From Prorocentrum cordatum (Eukaryota; Sar; Dinophyceae; Prorocentrales; Prorocentraceae): DNA of 64,000 nucleotides. The stretch covers positions 266,001 through 330,000 of the forward strand of contig CAUYUJ010022504.1 of assembly GCA_963575745.1 (NCBI GenBank), read 5' to 3'. The number at the start of each line of letters is the position of its first letter. The first letter of the stretch is position 1. This document shows, piece after piece, positions 60,148 to 64,000 of this stretch. The translations under genes were made by a program, and so were the position numbers. The notes under the pieces are model-generated. The model ran no database searches. It saw only the letters and a list, made by a program, of their open reading frames with translations, and had not been told where the DNA came from.

Positions 60148-63100
60148 TGGCAGCAGCGTGGGGTATCTTTGGCAGTGCCGGCCAGGTGGACGGCGAGTCC
60201 GCTCAGGACCCTCACAAAGTCGTTCGGTGCGAGCGCACAGTCGCCCCCCCTCCTCTCTTCCTTTCGCCCTCTGTCCTGCGCCTCCCTCTCCCCCGTCTCG
60301 TGGGGCCGATCTTTCGATCGTGGCTGGCAGGTCCTTTCCGCGGCCGTAAAGGCCCCGAGCGCTCGACATGAGCGTGCAGTCGCCCTCCTCTCCTCCGTCC
60401 TCCGCCTCCGCCTCCTCCCCCCCTCCGCTTCTCCTTCTCTGGAATGTCCAGGGCGTAAGGTCGACACATATGTATAGTCCTACCATGAGTCCTCTATCTA
60501 CCCTCTCAGCTCGCTCTGCCCTCTGCTCTCCAATCTCTACTCGCTGTCCTCTCTGCTCCATTCTGCTCTCTGTACTCTCGGGTCGGCCCTTCCCACTCTG
60601 TCTTATGCAAGGGCCCAGGGGCTTGGCCAGAACCACGCAAAACCGACCCCAAGAACCCTCCACACTGCCGGGCACCCCTGATCCAGAACCGTGAACACGG
60701 GACCCTGGCTGCCCACCGAGGCCGGCCCGAACCCAGAACCAGGCCAGCCCGCAGCGCTCGTCAACTCCTGCAAGCTCCGCCAGGACCCCACCCAGTGCAG
60801 GCACCGAGCGGGAACTCTGGGAGGCCCGCGCGGATTTCGCGGGTCGGCACCGCGCTCCCCCCGGCGGTGGCGCCGGAGGCGCCGCCCGTGGCGCGCTTCG
60901 CACGCCAGGGGAGGGGGGGGGTCGGGTCCAGCGCCGACCCGCGGGATCCGCCCAGGCCTCTGAGAGCATCTTCCCCTTCATCTCGCCATCGCTCGGACGT
61001 CCATTCCCCGTGCATGCTTCGGCTGCGTGCGTCTGTTCTTCGCACGATGGCCCAAGATGCTCCTCGAAGGTCTTCGCCGAGAAAAAGTGCACACGTCCGA
61101 GCGATGCCAAATCATGCAATTCTCTGGAGAAGCCCAAAAGGTACCGATACCGCTACCCCGCGGACCTCTCCCAGAGTGCGTTCTGACCAGGATTTCGAGG
61201 CGAATACAGCGGTGGCGACGAGGGCTGCCCGGGAGGCCCAAAAAGGGGATAGCGAGAGCAGGGTATAGTGGTATGGATACCCCTTTTCCCCCTCCGAGTC
61301 TTTGTCCTTCTGTGACCTCGTGTCCACGACGACCTCGAAGATCCTCTGGAGGACCACGCTGCCGGCCGCGACCACGAGGGCGAACCCCACGGCGGCCTCC
61401 CCGGATCGGGCGGCACACCGATGATGGGCCTCTTTTCCACAACCACCACCATAAGTTGGAGGGGGGAAGGAGGTGGAGGACGAGGAGGAGGGGGAGGAGG
61501 AGAAGGAGAAGGAGGACGAGGAGGAGGGGGAGGAGGCGGAGGAGGACGAGGAGGAGGGGGAAGAGGAAGGGGAGGATGAGGAGGACGAGGAGGAGGAGGA
61601 CGAGGAGGGAAGAGGAGGAGGAGGAGGACGAGGAGGAGGAGGAGGAGGACCCCCTCCCCCTCCAACTTATGGTGGGGGGGGGTTGAAAGCAGGCCCACCA
61701 TACCGAACCGAGACGACACGGAGCGGAGCGGCATGTTTGCGGGAGCGGGCCGCCAGCGGCACAGAGTGGAGAGCGGGTCGCAGCGGCCGCGCCAGAGCGT
61801 GCAGAAGCGCCGCGCAGGCATCGGGCCGCAGTCGAGCAGGGGATCGCCTACGGAATCGATGTACCCCAGACTCAGACTTGACTATGCCCCGAGCAGCGCC
61901 TGCACCGAAGGGGTCCCGGCGCAAGCTGACAGGGTTGGCGAGAGTCTCCCGCCGAGTTTTTGGTAGCAGGCTGGGCTCCCGGGCTCCCGGTCATTGGTTC
62001 TGGGCCGATTTCGGTGGGTTCTGGGTTCCCGGGCTACCCCGGGTTCCTGGTCGATCTCCTCAGCGAAAACCATCCACTGGTTGGGGTGGTTCTCTTGCGC
62101 AATGGAATATACAATAGATTCGAAGACTGTTCCGTGGGCCGGCAAACATGCTACGTACATGTTCGTTGACTCGGCGAGAGAATCAATTTCGGGGTATACC
62201 AATTCTGCAGTCGATCCCCTACTCGACGCACGGGACCACCCGAATACCAGAACCAAGGGACAACGAACTCTTGGGGTGCGTTCTGACCAGGATTCCGAGA
62301 ACCCGGCCGCGGCGACGAGAACTCTCCAAGACGAGTTGCGACATCGGAATCGCTTCCTCCTCTGAGGATCAGGCCGGCCAGAGTCGACATCGACCCAGAT
62401 CGATCGGACCAGCGCCACGTCTGAACTCGCGCGGGTAGTGAACTCCACCTGGTATCTTTTGTGGGCGTTTGTCTCCAGCCGACCTGTGGTATGCTTGTCT
62501 CCATCATCGTCGTCACTTTCGTCGTCATCGTCGTGTTCATCGTCGTCGCCGTCGTCATCGTCGTCGTCGTCATCGTCGTCGCCGTCGTCGTATGGTAACG
62601 GTTCGGTTCAAAGGCGACGCCGGACCGAACCGGGCCCTGCGCCTTCAGGAGCACGAGCGCCATGCTCTGCATGCTGTCCCCAGCGCTGAGCAGCGGCACC
62701 ACCACCAGCAGCGGGGCGACGAGCAGGTCCTGCAGCAGCAGCACCCCGAAGCTCGCCACGCCGAGCTTCCGCTCCTCCCAGCCCTGGTCCTGCGGGCCGC
62801 AGAAGCATGACAGTCAAACATAGGATTAAGACACTTATCAATTAAGAAAGCTGGGCCAGCCTTTCAGAAGTTTCTCAAGGAAACGCTGGGCCAGCTTCTG
62901 GAGCCAGGAACGTACACGATTCATTTCCAGGACCCAAGGCTACCAATCCCCGTAAGAAACTGGGCCAGCTTCCGGGCACGTTGGTCAAGAAACGCTGGGC
63001 CAGCTTTTCGGGGGGATGTGTCTTAATCAGGAGCGGGACCGTACAGTACACATACGAAAAAAAGCCTTGGTATGCGAAATCTGGGGGCACAGTTGTCGAC

Positions 63101-63666
63101 GGCCTCTGAGCCTCCTAAGGTGCCCTAAAGGCTTCTGCAGGTCCCCAGTGAGAAACATGGCTGGACGACCCCATCAGCTCGTTACGGTTGAAGACCGGCC
63201 AAACTTTTGCACAAGAAGCGACTGACCAACGAACAACCCTGACATCCGCCGATATGATTATGTCAATCTGCGGCCCCAGAGGTCCCGACCGCTTCCCTGA
63301 AGTTAGTTTTCCGCCCTGGATCCATGTTTCATAAGCCCGAGGCCCGACGACGCGCCCTAGAGTCGGGTGTTGCTTGAAGTGCCCCATGGCCCAATGTGTC
63401 CCAGGATTTCCAAGGAGGCTCCCAAGGTCTCCACAGCGCCCCTCACGAGGCTCAGAGAAGCCAAAAACGGAGCCAAAAGCTGGGGGGACCTTGGGCCAGG
63501 AGCACCCTTAGAAATCGAGGGACAACGCCGAGACTGGGAACAAAAAACCTATCGTCGGAGCTCTGGGTTGAAAAAACAACGCGCCTGCCACGGATGACAC
63601 CTGCCCCTCCCGAATCCTTGAGCACGGGGATCACGAACGCGCTGGACGAGAGGGCCCCGGCCGCTC
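37865..63666 (-). CDS. KEA: K+/H+ antiporter, CPA2/KEA family, with RCK module and EF-hands; partial gene, 11 exons
   Basis: Gene-level entry; the 11 exons are listed separately. Joined in minus-strand order they give 546 codons in one frame. Residues 1-272 are CPA2 Na+/H+-exchanger membrane helices, with the QD pair of the ion-binding helix in LLLQDLLVAP and the GGGEFAFV motif. Residues 273-432 are an RCK/TrkA module with the GFGNVGQ dinucleotide loop, the acidic end of strand 2 (CFDLNP) and the YGDG motif. Residues 484-546 hold two EF-hands. In the KEA family such proteins exchange K+ for H+ across chloroplast membranes; KEA3 relaxes the thylakoid pH gradient. The EF-hands suggest Ca2+ control, as I recall for diatom KEA3. 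The start, any transit peptide and helices 1-4 lie beyond 64,000; the C-terminal exon after 37,865 was not found. Splice sites were chosen by frame and family alignment from memory: at least seven introns are GC-AG and every acceptor is AG|G. Confidence 0.88.
38135..38710. repeat. 12-bp ATCGATCTCACT minisatellite
   Basis: About 45 units; fills the 5' flank of KEA exon K in the J-K intron. Confidence 0.88.
38840..39480. repeat. 12-bp GGGACACCGAC minisatellite
   Basis: Many units of CGACGGGACACC with longer diverged parts; the same J-K intron. Then GCGGG.CAACC.GGCCACCG repeats to 39,590. Confidence 0.88.
39898..40079 (-). CDS. KEA: KEA exon J (TrkA tail and linker)
   Basis: 182 bp. VLFESEEVAVQLSQAVFAEI matches the E-x-x-E-x-(A/S)-L-x-L segment after the AGA motif in KEA proteins. 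It is followed by an acidic linker (DIEADLDLLAMDSG). Acceptor CTGAG|GTG; the donor TCCAG|GCAATC (GC type) joins exon K with a split Arg codon. AGGCAA is present at both ends of the intron to K. Confidence 0.82.
40429..40678. mobile_element. MITE-like element with 28-bp TIRs
   Basis: 250 bp. Both ends read CCCTGACTCC..TCCGCCCTACTTTGG in inverted orientation with two mismatches. The interior repeats ATTTCCGCC(T/C)TACTT four times. Located in the KEA intron between exons I and J. Flanking duplication unclear (TT). Confidence 0.78.
41322..41477. mobile_element. Introner-like TIR element, family A
   Basis: 156 bp, ends TTAGGTCGGGC and GCCCGACTTAA; perfect 8-bp duplication GGCAAGAG at 41,314-41,321 and 41,478-41,485. 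It lies inside the KEA intron between exons I and J. Confidence 0.87.
41855..42410. repeat. Family H dispersed repeats, two copies
   Basis: Copies at about 41,855-42,010 and 42,250-42,410, in the KEA intron between exons I and J. Confidence 0.65.
42548..42614 (-). CDS. KEA: KEA exon I (end of TrkA-N)
   Basis: 67 bp, 22 codons: PVVSRARHPKERAALIEAGA, the 'ARA...L..AGA' signature at the end of the TrkA-N fold. Acceptor CGCAG|G. The donor TCG|GCGCCC (GC type) joins to exon J to read AGATSVLFESEEVA, as expected in plant and algal KEAs. Confidence 0.83.
42970..43695. other. No gene seen
   Basis: A stretch of normal complexity with lower GC (43,080-43,520) inside the KEA intron between exons H and I; no motif recognised. 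Confidence 0.4.
44019..44206. mobile_element. TIR element, family B
   Basis: Ends CGGCGGCGAGC and GCTCGCCGCCG; the interior is GA-TC hairpin-like (CTTCCCCGAAG). Lies in the intron between KEA exons H and I. Confidence 0.65.
44302..44378 (-). CDS. KEA: KEA exon H (RCK strand and helix)
   Basis: 77 bp. VIIMAYNNLNVRLAGLRQLR and AFPGV correspond to the RCK segment that ends in FP-(V/I)PI in KEA and KefC proteins. Acceptor CGAG|GTG; the donor GGCGT|GCCAAT (GC type) leaves a Val codon to be completed by exon I. The intron to exon G is only 143 bp. Confidence 0.85.
44522..44659 (-). CDS. KEA: KEA exon G (RCK core)
   Basis: 138 bp, 46 codons. FVCFDLNP gives the second RCK strand with its ribose-binding Asp; QPVVYGDGASPKVLRSAG matches the YGDATR-LLESAG region of KefC. 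Acceptor CGAG|GGC; donor CCCAGG|GTGATG (GT type). Confidence 0.9.
45240..45535. repeat. (GTT)n-type minisatellite
   Basis: TTGTTGTTGGTG units; not coding. Confidence 0.88.
45540..47390. repeat. Large tandem duplication with internal ~50-bp repeats
   Basis: 45,540-46,670 and 46,700-47,390 share, in order, TGATCCCCCCTCCGGTAAC, CAACAACG.CTCCCGC, several TTCCTCGCAA..ATTCAG units, CGACCTGGCCGCC, and a tail with TGCAGG(C/T)AAGAAAGATA. Confidence 0.8.
47515..47700. repeat. CCCGCGACCCA minisatellite
   Basis: About 16 units of 10-12 bp. Confidence 0.85.
48008..48175 (-). CDS. KEA: KEA exon F (linker and RCK nucleotide loop)
   Basis: 168 bp, 56 codons. An acidic, Ala-rich linker of about 30 residues is followed by GIVVCGFGNVGQGICRVVSK, a Rossmann first strand with a GxGxxG-type loop, the start of the TrkA-N/RCK domain. 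The acceptor GGAG|GCT keeps phase 0 with exon E. The donor ATGGAG|GCACTC (GC type) joins in frame to GYRGPFVCFD of exon G. Confidence 0.86.
48397..48678 (-). CDS. KEA: KEA exon E (last antiporter helices)
   Basis: 282 bp, 94 codons. Includes LVGSLIIVKAAALGLIM, ILLAGGGEFAFVVITLAKD and AVVILSMSLTPFL, the final helices of the CPA2 domain (KefC: GQGSEFAFVV and ALSMAATPIL). Acceptor CGAG|GTG; donor GGG|GCAACG (GC type, the least certain donor apart from exon K). The intron to exon D is 480 bp and is partly filled by a dispersed 180-bp repeat at 48,965-49,155. Confidence 0.9.
48965..49155. repeat. Family H dispersed repeat inside a short KEA intron
   Basis: Begins directly at the end of KEA exon D and fills 190 of the 480 bp of the D-E intron. 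Confidence 0.7.
49159..49402 (-). CDS. KEA: KEA exon D (three antiporter helices)
   Basis: 244 bp, 81 codons plus a split codon. It carries AALFVAIGMGALAQ, SSATGAFAAGVLLAGTDYR and FQGILLGIFFMTAGAGLDL, matching in order the KefC segments around GAFLAGVLLA and FKGLLLGLFF. Acceptor GCAG|G; donor ACG|GCGCCC (GC type). The upstream intron is 11.9 kb long and holds the LINE, the nested TIR element and the plus-strand candidate gene. Confidence 0.9.
49550..49680 (+). repeat. Family C dispersed repeat
   Basis: GGGACACACACACACAC start and CTGGGCTTTCGTCTC core; lies between a (GT)n tract and a family H copy. Confidence 0.7.
49685..50585. repeat. Family H repeats (three) around a (CA)n/(CG)n tract
   Basis: Copies at about 49,685-49,860, 50,225-50,400 and 50,405-50,585; the last two are adjacent and inverted. 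Between them is (AC)n at 50,070-50,143, then (CCCG)n and (ACGC)n to 50,218. Confidence 0.7.
51241..51417. mobile_element. Foldback element with 61-bp inverted arms
   Basis: Arms at 51,241-51,301 and 51,357-51,417 are reverse complements with one mismatch, around a 55-bp GC-rich loop. Flanked by a 5-bp duplication GGCAT (51,236-51,240 and 51,418-51,422). It lies in a KEA intron, 83 bp from the family A/LINE nest. Related single arms occur at about 1,385-1,490 and, more degenerate, near 60,825. Confidence 0.85.
51789..53026 (+). CDS. LINE ORF1 (gag-like, coiled coil), frameshifted
   Basis: The N-terminal part (51,789 to about 51,965) reads with Cys-rich motifs (KTCYGKSSCGYQYN, RCYRCKKWL), a small zinc-binding unit. 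The remainder reads in the -1 frame from about 51,970 to the TAG at 53,024-53,026. It has a helical region with long Glu/Gln/Arg heptads (about 52,340-52,480 and 52,640-52,710) and an Ala/Pro-rich tail. The frame change falls at a GGGGCCCCCC run near 51,970, which suggests a one-base deletion in this copy. By position it is the nucleic-acid-binding ORF1 protein of a LINE. Confidence 0.7.
52995..58061 (+). CDS. LINE ORF2: AP endonuclease, reverse transcriptase, RNase H
   Basis: About 1,688 residues from the ATG at 52,995, overlapping the end of ORF1 in the +1 frame. The same frame is open back to 51,789, but that stretch mostly overlaps ORF1. The endonuclease runs from about 53,292 (CTANITSWG, FQEHH, GGDFQF, SSIDYF, PHRPV). 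The reverse transcriptase follows at about 55,030-55,750, with DLVKAYEHVPH near 55,277 and the catalytic VVVDDLQL near 55,551. A CCHC-like knuckle (CLACQSAGSTWHRFYDC) lies near 56,580. RNase H runs from about 56,838 to 57,290 with all four acidic residues (FGDGSG, AAELFSF, YTDCKPL, GNAQADQSA). The C-terminus has CxxC pairs (FRCMVC, FCSLCG). No stop interrupts it. Two 39-bp copies in tandem at about 53,035-53,112 repeat AAGHRLPAPAS near the start. Confidence 0.9.
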   Translation: MSLEPHPRRGSGVVDAAGHRLPAPASLDAAGHRLPAPASHRGRWRSLAARGGANGAAGSDAQVPGPADPRAPPPDAGSGSKVLEPSARVARRPEAARRPDVWKLCTANITSWGIERGDKGKVTRRPFLELCDSVDADIYVFQEHHQTELRLVDVQQALVKAGMVSLLAPAAPSGRSEAGTTGGVGIATSKLWGLKGLDDLPEGIAVPPGCRFRLGLWSGLCTGGVLVGSVYLHTGIGCRGQNLSLLHSIGEVLRAYGMPFILGGDFQFSAEQLVESGWIGDLQAEVVSDVSNWTCQLGTSRSSIDYFVLSSSLKQFVVSCSVATWSTCTRPHRPVVLSMSGHPRQVTVPRLKKPSALPLHRPVGCDPRPLEWDDLLDQLTQGDCTKDRLDAVTSLWVQRAEVALSRVFHVDGDPRYRGRGGPPKVVQVPLLGPPASTHPRAIGEGRMWRVLERRLQDIVYLWHGPAPTLGGIKQAGSLLRKLVHYLSPYTDCKHWASWRVRVLAVNPANVSELQELIWQVRKWALQHEHHAASERARAWREWVQDALSGSARLGHRFTKEVPKWAASGLSCFSGPSGEPLGIAAEADHRAQKWHQHWGVGQAFPEPDFDWCDDEPELEAPTHEELLALTRTYSTHTAIGVCGLHPRHWSFLDDGAVAVFLRIWVEMQRLVHIPRCWALLLIALLPKPPPEGGDRPIGIFATPLRLWSRWARWKVAGPWEKANPRLFWYGDSGASCDICVWKQSFKAELARDQGRAAGTTLLDLVKAYEHVPHHVLAAAARRHKFRGKTLRFLLASYCLDRMVLFQNIATQAVVTHRTIVAGCSCATSLLRLVLLSPVDAVSLRFVNVEVAVVVDDLQLQRIGEAWEVARELKGAEDLLAAELSQIGLTLSLPKKHQVVIGQGIRKVFRKVNPSSSRFLTRSVRNLGLDFGGGNRLSHSVRAQRLGRMASRIPRYKRLAKAGGKTIKLVQTGLKPGMLWAVGVHGISNTHLLRARQLARAGMVYRHTGRSLSLDLMLAGPQVDPAFECNRSPIFLWLQALWDGWAPRADMARLLSGAWARLASAPVSQVWSDIRGPASALVATLLRLGWSVSDPFHWKTHRGPLAIEQISPKDGGRLVDEATERWVWRQVLAKHPSWVSPCPHPPLVEPLRSLLQPHSIRGPDWTPRHQGLLRCLFAGGFWSQERLYESGGAVNPSCLACQSAGSTWHRFYDCPLHTEFRRDYRAGSAMAGQMLDMARAAAVDTLLFTRFLVPDPAWLFPSPCLEERVVWTVRSPDLLLDMHVFGDGSGRHGRFSRLRRCGWGLCSLDDSKRVVARLHGPLPCLIQSVPAAELFSFLMALRYMGAQMKFYTDCKPLVDVWRQGVGAGTAASDPLALLWREVWRLVSDRGGESVEVSHVKAHTPASAVAEGRISEWQRVGNAQADQSAKWGAAMHRDSLQLRSAHGASRSAIRLVAQFCTRLVARIGTITPRDAQAQILGRAIGTIEGGLGPPKPHSRFDPAVTVVAQRFRCMVCLRSARTRSVLRQLRCDDRTSSHALHRAGPFLFCSLCGAFSEKKSQGLSQDCLPMNRRQGVLVRDSRYYRLRNLMRGCHPLRSREFVGPPILLRKRRLLESAELPPLPALSPSVGTGSGGVGVGWTGQVCSPPPAFQADLALWDGLSGFPIASVEEDDGDPSHGAWDRVECVPCAG
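58324..58648. mobile_element. Degenerate family A element with an inserted repeat
   Basis: The left end GGGCCGGGCATGTGCCCCC is near 58,335 and the right end CTGTAGAGGGAACATGGCC near 58,622. The middle (about 58,375-58,510) carries a second repeat that also occurs at 6,475-6,680 (share CCCTATCCCTAAGA). Confidence 0.6.
58649..58844 (+). CDS. Unrecognised plus-strand coding stretch, exon P2
   Basis: 196 bp open in one frame between a degenerate family A element (acceptor CTGAAG|G) and a GTAAGT donor. It encodes an Arg/Ala-rich, probably helical segment (REKLAHWEAPLIPRLRAQRA, TVSRRLASLA). It lies opposite to KEA inside a KEA intron. I do not recognise the family; the regular hydrophobic/Arg spacing suggests a coiled coil. 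It could be a nested gene or the relic of another retroelement. Confidence 0.45.
58845..58989 (+). mobile_element. Introner-like TIR element, family A, used as an intron
   Basis: 145 bp beginning GTAAGTCGGGCG and ending GGGGACATGCCCGACCTAAG, so the TIRs themselves supply a consensus GTAAGT donor and AAG acceptor. Removing it joins two open frames in phase 0 (RRLASLA to RGGRNLADHVV). I see no clear target duplication here. Confidence 0.72.
58990..59248 (+). CDS. Unrecognised plus-strand coding stretch, exon P3
   Basis: 259 bp in frame with P2 across a 145-bp family A intron. Encodes RGGRNLADHVVRMVHVKALR and later WQDREARRQDFLLLEPP. Third codon positions are GC-rich, as in the KEA exons and unlike the surrounding repeats. 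The next family A element interrupts the frame at GCGTTGAG. No domain recognised. Confidence 0.48.
59250..59404. mobile_element. Introner-like TIR element, family A, inside a coding stretch
   Basis: 155 bp, ends TTAGGTCGGGC and GCCCGACTTCA, with a perfect 8-bp duplication GCGTTGAG at 59,242-59,249 and 59,405-59,412. It interrupts one plus-strand reading frame that is the same on both sides. Splicing GA|GTTAGG to TTCAG|CG removes it as a GT-AG intron and leaves six extra bases, keeping frame. Confidence 0.85.
59406..59626 (+). CDS. Unrecognised plus-strand coding stretch, exon P4
   Basis: Continues the P3 frame after the 155-bp element: LRVAAAHRLHCRFRRWRAAL, then GTVRRALEQVLWEAARGHR. The frame ends at a TGA at 59,624-59,626, or splices out before it. 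The F-R-R-W pattern recalls centrin-binding helical repeats (Sfi1 type), but this is too weak to name it. A short internal near-repeat, GGCTCGAGGGCATCGCC, occurs twice. Confidence 0.45.
59959..60160. mobile_element. TIR element around GGA/CTC tracts
   Basis: CAGCACCACCACAAGTTGGA at 59,959 mirrors CTACTTATGGTGCTGGTGG at about 60,047-60,066; (GAG)n lies between and (CTC)n follows to 60,137. Confidence 0.6.
60987..61106. mobile_element. 120-bp MITE-like element, family D
   Basis: Same 14-bp TIR; 120 bp. Lies in the KEA intron downstream of exon C. Confidence 0.78.
61135..61260. repeat. Family G dispersed repeat
   Basis: Just upstream (plus side) of KEA exon C; shares GTGCGTTCTGACCAGGATT with 62,275. 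Confidence 0.6.
61317..61396 (-). CDS. KEA: KEA exon C (short helix exon)
   Basis: 80 bp with GFALVVAAGSVVLQRIFEVV, one membrane helix and the following loop, matching the region between the QD helix and the VAAALFV helix of KefC/KEA. Acceptor GGAG|GCC, donor AG|GTCACAG (canonical GT). The split Arg codon joins to exon D to read VVVDTRSMDTFVAAAL. AGGTC occurs at both ends of the intron, a short repeat typical of dinoflagellate introns. Confidence 0.82.
61440..61684. mobile_element. TIR element filled with a GGA tract
   Basis: ACCACCATAAGTTGGAGGGG at the left mirrors CCCTCCAACTTATGGTGGGG at the right; the interior is (GGA)n with GAC interruptions. Same end motif as at 59,959. Confidence 0.72.
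61893..62340. repeat. Dispersed repeats: insert block and family G
   Basis: 61,893-62,105 matches the insert at 973-1,200. 62,225-62,340 is a family G copy. Both are in the KEA intron between exons B and C. Confidence 0.6.
62643..62789 (-). CDS. KEA: KEA exon B (QD helix)
   Basis: 147 bp, 49 codons, phase 0 at both ends. Contains VASFGVLLLQDLLVAPLLVV, the best-conserved stretch of the CPA2 fold, with the Gln-Asp pair thought to bind the exchanged ion. Acceptor CGCAG|G. The donor is AAG|GCGCAG (GC type), chosen because it joins in frame to exon C. Confidence 0.88.
62820..63600. other. KEA intron with a GCTGGGCCAGC repeat
   Basis: Four near-palindromic GCTGGGCCAGCTT(T/C) copies at 62,850-63,010, spaced 40-60 bp; the remainder is unassigned. 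Confidence 0.6.
63605..63666 (-). CDS. KEA: KEA exon A (antiporter helix, first visible exon)
   Basis: Encodes about 20 residues including ALSSSAFVIPVLKD, the conserved LSSSAFV-LKD segment that precedes the QD helix in KEA/KefC proteins. The acceptor is GCAG|GA at 63,667-63,668. The donor that keeps frame is GGG|GCAGGT (GC type); CAG|GTG four bases later would be canonical but breaks frame with exon B. The previous exon must end with one base of a codon and lies outside the window. Confidence 0.78.
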
Positions 63667-63719
63667 CTGCAGCGGGGCGGGTCTGGCCAGCGGATCGACA
63701 TGAGGTGGAAAGGAAACAA

Positions 63720-64000
63720 GATAATGATGATGATGATGATGAGGAGGAAGAGGAGGAGAAGGAGGAGGAGGAGGAGGAGGGAGGAGGAGGAGGAGGAGGA
63801 GGAGAGGAGGAGGAGGAGGAGGAGGAGGATGAGGAGGAGGAGGAGGAGCAGGAAGAGAGGAGGAGGGGAGGAGGAGGAGGAGGAGGAGGAAGAGGAGGAG
63901 GGGAGGAGGGGGGAGGAGGAGGAGGAGGAGGAGGAGGAGGAGGAGAGAGGAGGAGGAGGAGGAGGGGAGGAGGAGGAGGAGGAGGAGGAGGAGGAGGAGG
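63720..64000. repeat. (GGA)n tract to the window edge
   Basis: Begins ATGATGATGATG then GGA-rich; separates KEA exon A from its upstream exons. Confidence 0.95.

Noticed and set aside
1-64000. tRNA, rRNA or spliced-leader RNA genes
   Set aside because: No cloverleaf, conserved rRNA segment or recognisable spliced-leader sequence was seen on reading; a covariance-model search would be needed to exclude small RNAs.

Overview
The window is nuclear genomic DNA of a dinoflagellate, probably a photosynthetic core species; the genus cannot be fixed from sequence alone, though the GC- and microsatellite-rich style would suit a Prorocentrum-like genome. The evidence is: one gene split into small exons over about 26 kb; introns that mostly start with GC and always end AG|G; short direct repeats at exon-intron borders; a dinoflagellate-type non-LTR retrotransposon with an RNase H domain; and many small terminal-inverted-repeat (TIR) elements. 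Most long open frames here are artefacts of GGA/CTC, GAT and other tandem repeats.

The best-supported gene lies on the minus strand from 63,666 down to 37,865. Eleven exons join in frame into 546 codons of a K+/H+ antiporter of the CPA2/KEA family: antiporter helices, then an RCK (TrkA-N/C type) nucleotide-binding module, then a pair of EF-hands. The N-terminal exons lie beyond the right edge and the last exon was not found. The order antiporter-RCK-EF-hand resembles the KEA3-type thylakoid antiporter of diatoms.

Introns of this gene hold the most interesting structures. The intron from 61,316 to 49,403 carries a 6.48-kb LINE in the opposite orientation (51,638-58,118). The LINE sits inside a smaller TIR element, which itself has an 8-bp target duplication. 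Just beyond it (58,649-59,626) is an unrecognised plus-strand coding stretch interrupted by copies of the same TIR family that can be removed in frame as GT-AG introns, i.e. introner-like elements. Other intact copies with 8-bp target duplications lie at 12,977, 32,494 and 41,322.

Left of the antiporter gene the supported coding content is thin: two minus-strand exons with C2HC zinc fingers (about 15.3 and 13.9 kb), a minus-strand hypothetical gene with one frameshift (8,638-7,567), a stop-riddled minus-strand retroelement RNase H remnant (10,280-9,661), and a possible terminal exon (5,363-5,211). The rest is repeats: polypurine/polypyrimidine tracts, an ~86-bp satellite in six blocks, a 3-kb array of palindromes (25.3-28.7 kb), 12-bp minisatellites, and at least ten families of dispersed 100-250-bp elements. 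A 100-base assembly gap lies at 9,059-9,158. No rRNA, tRNA or CRISPR was found.
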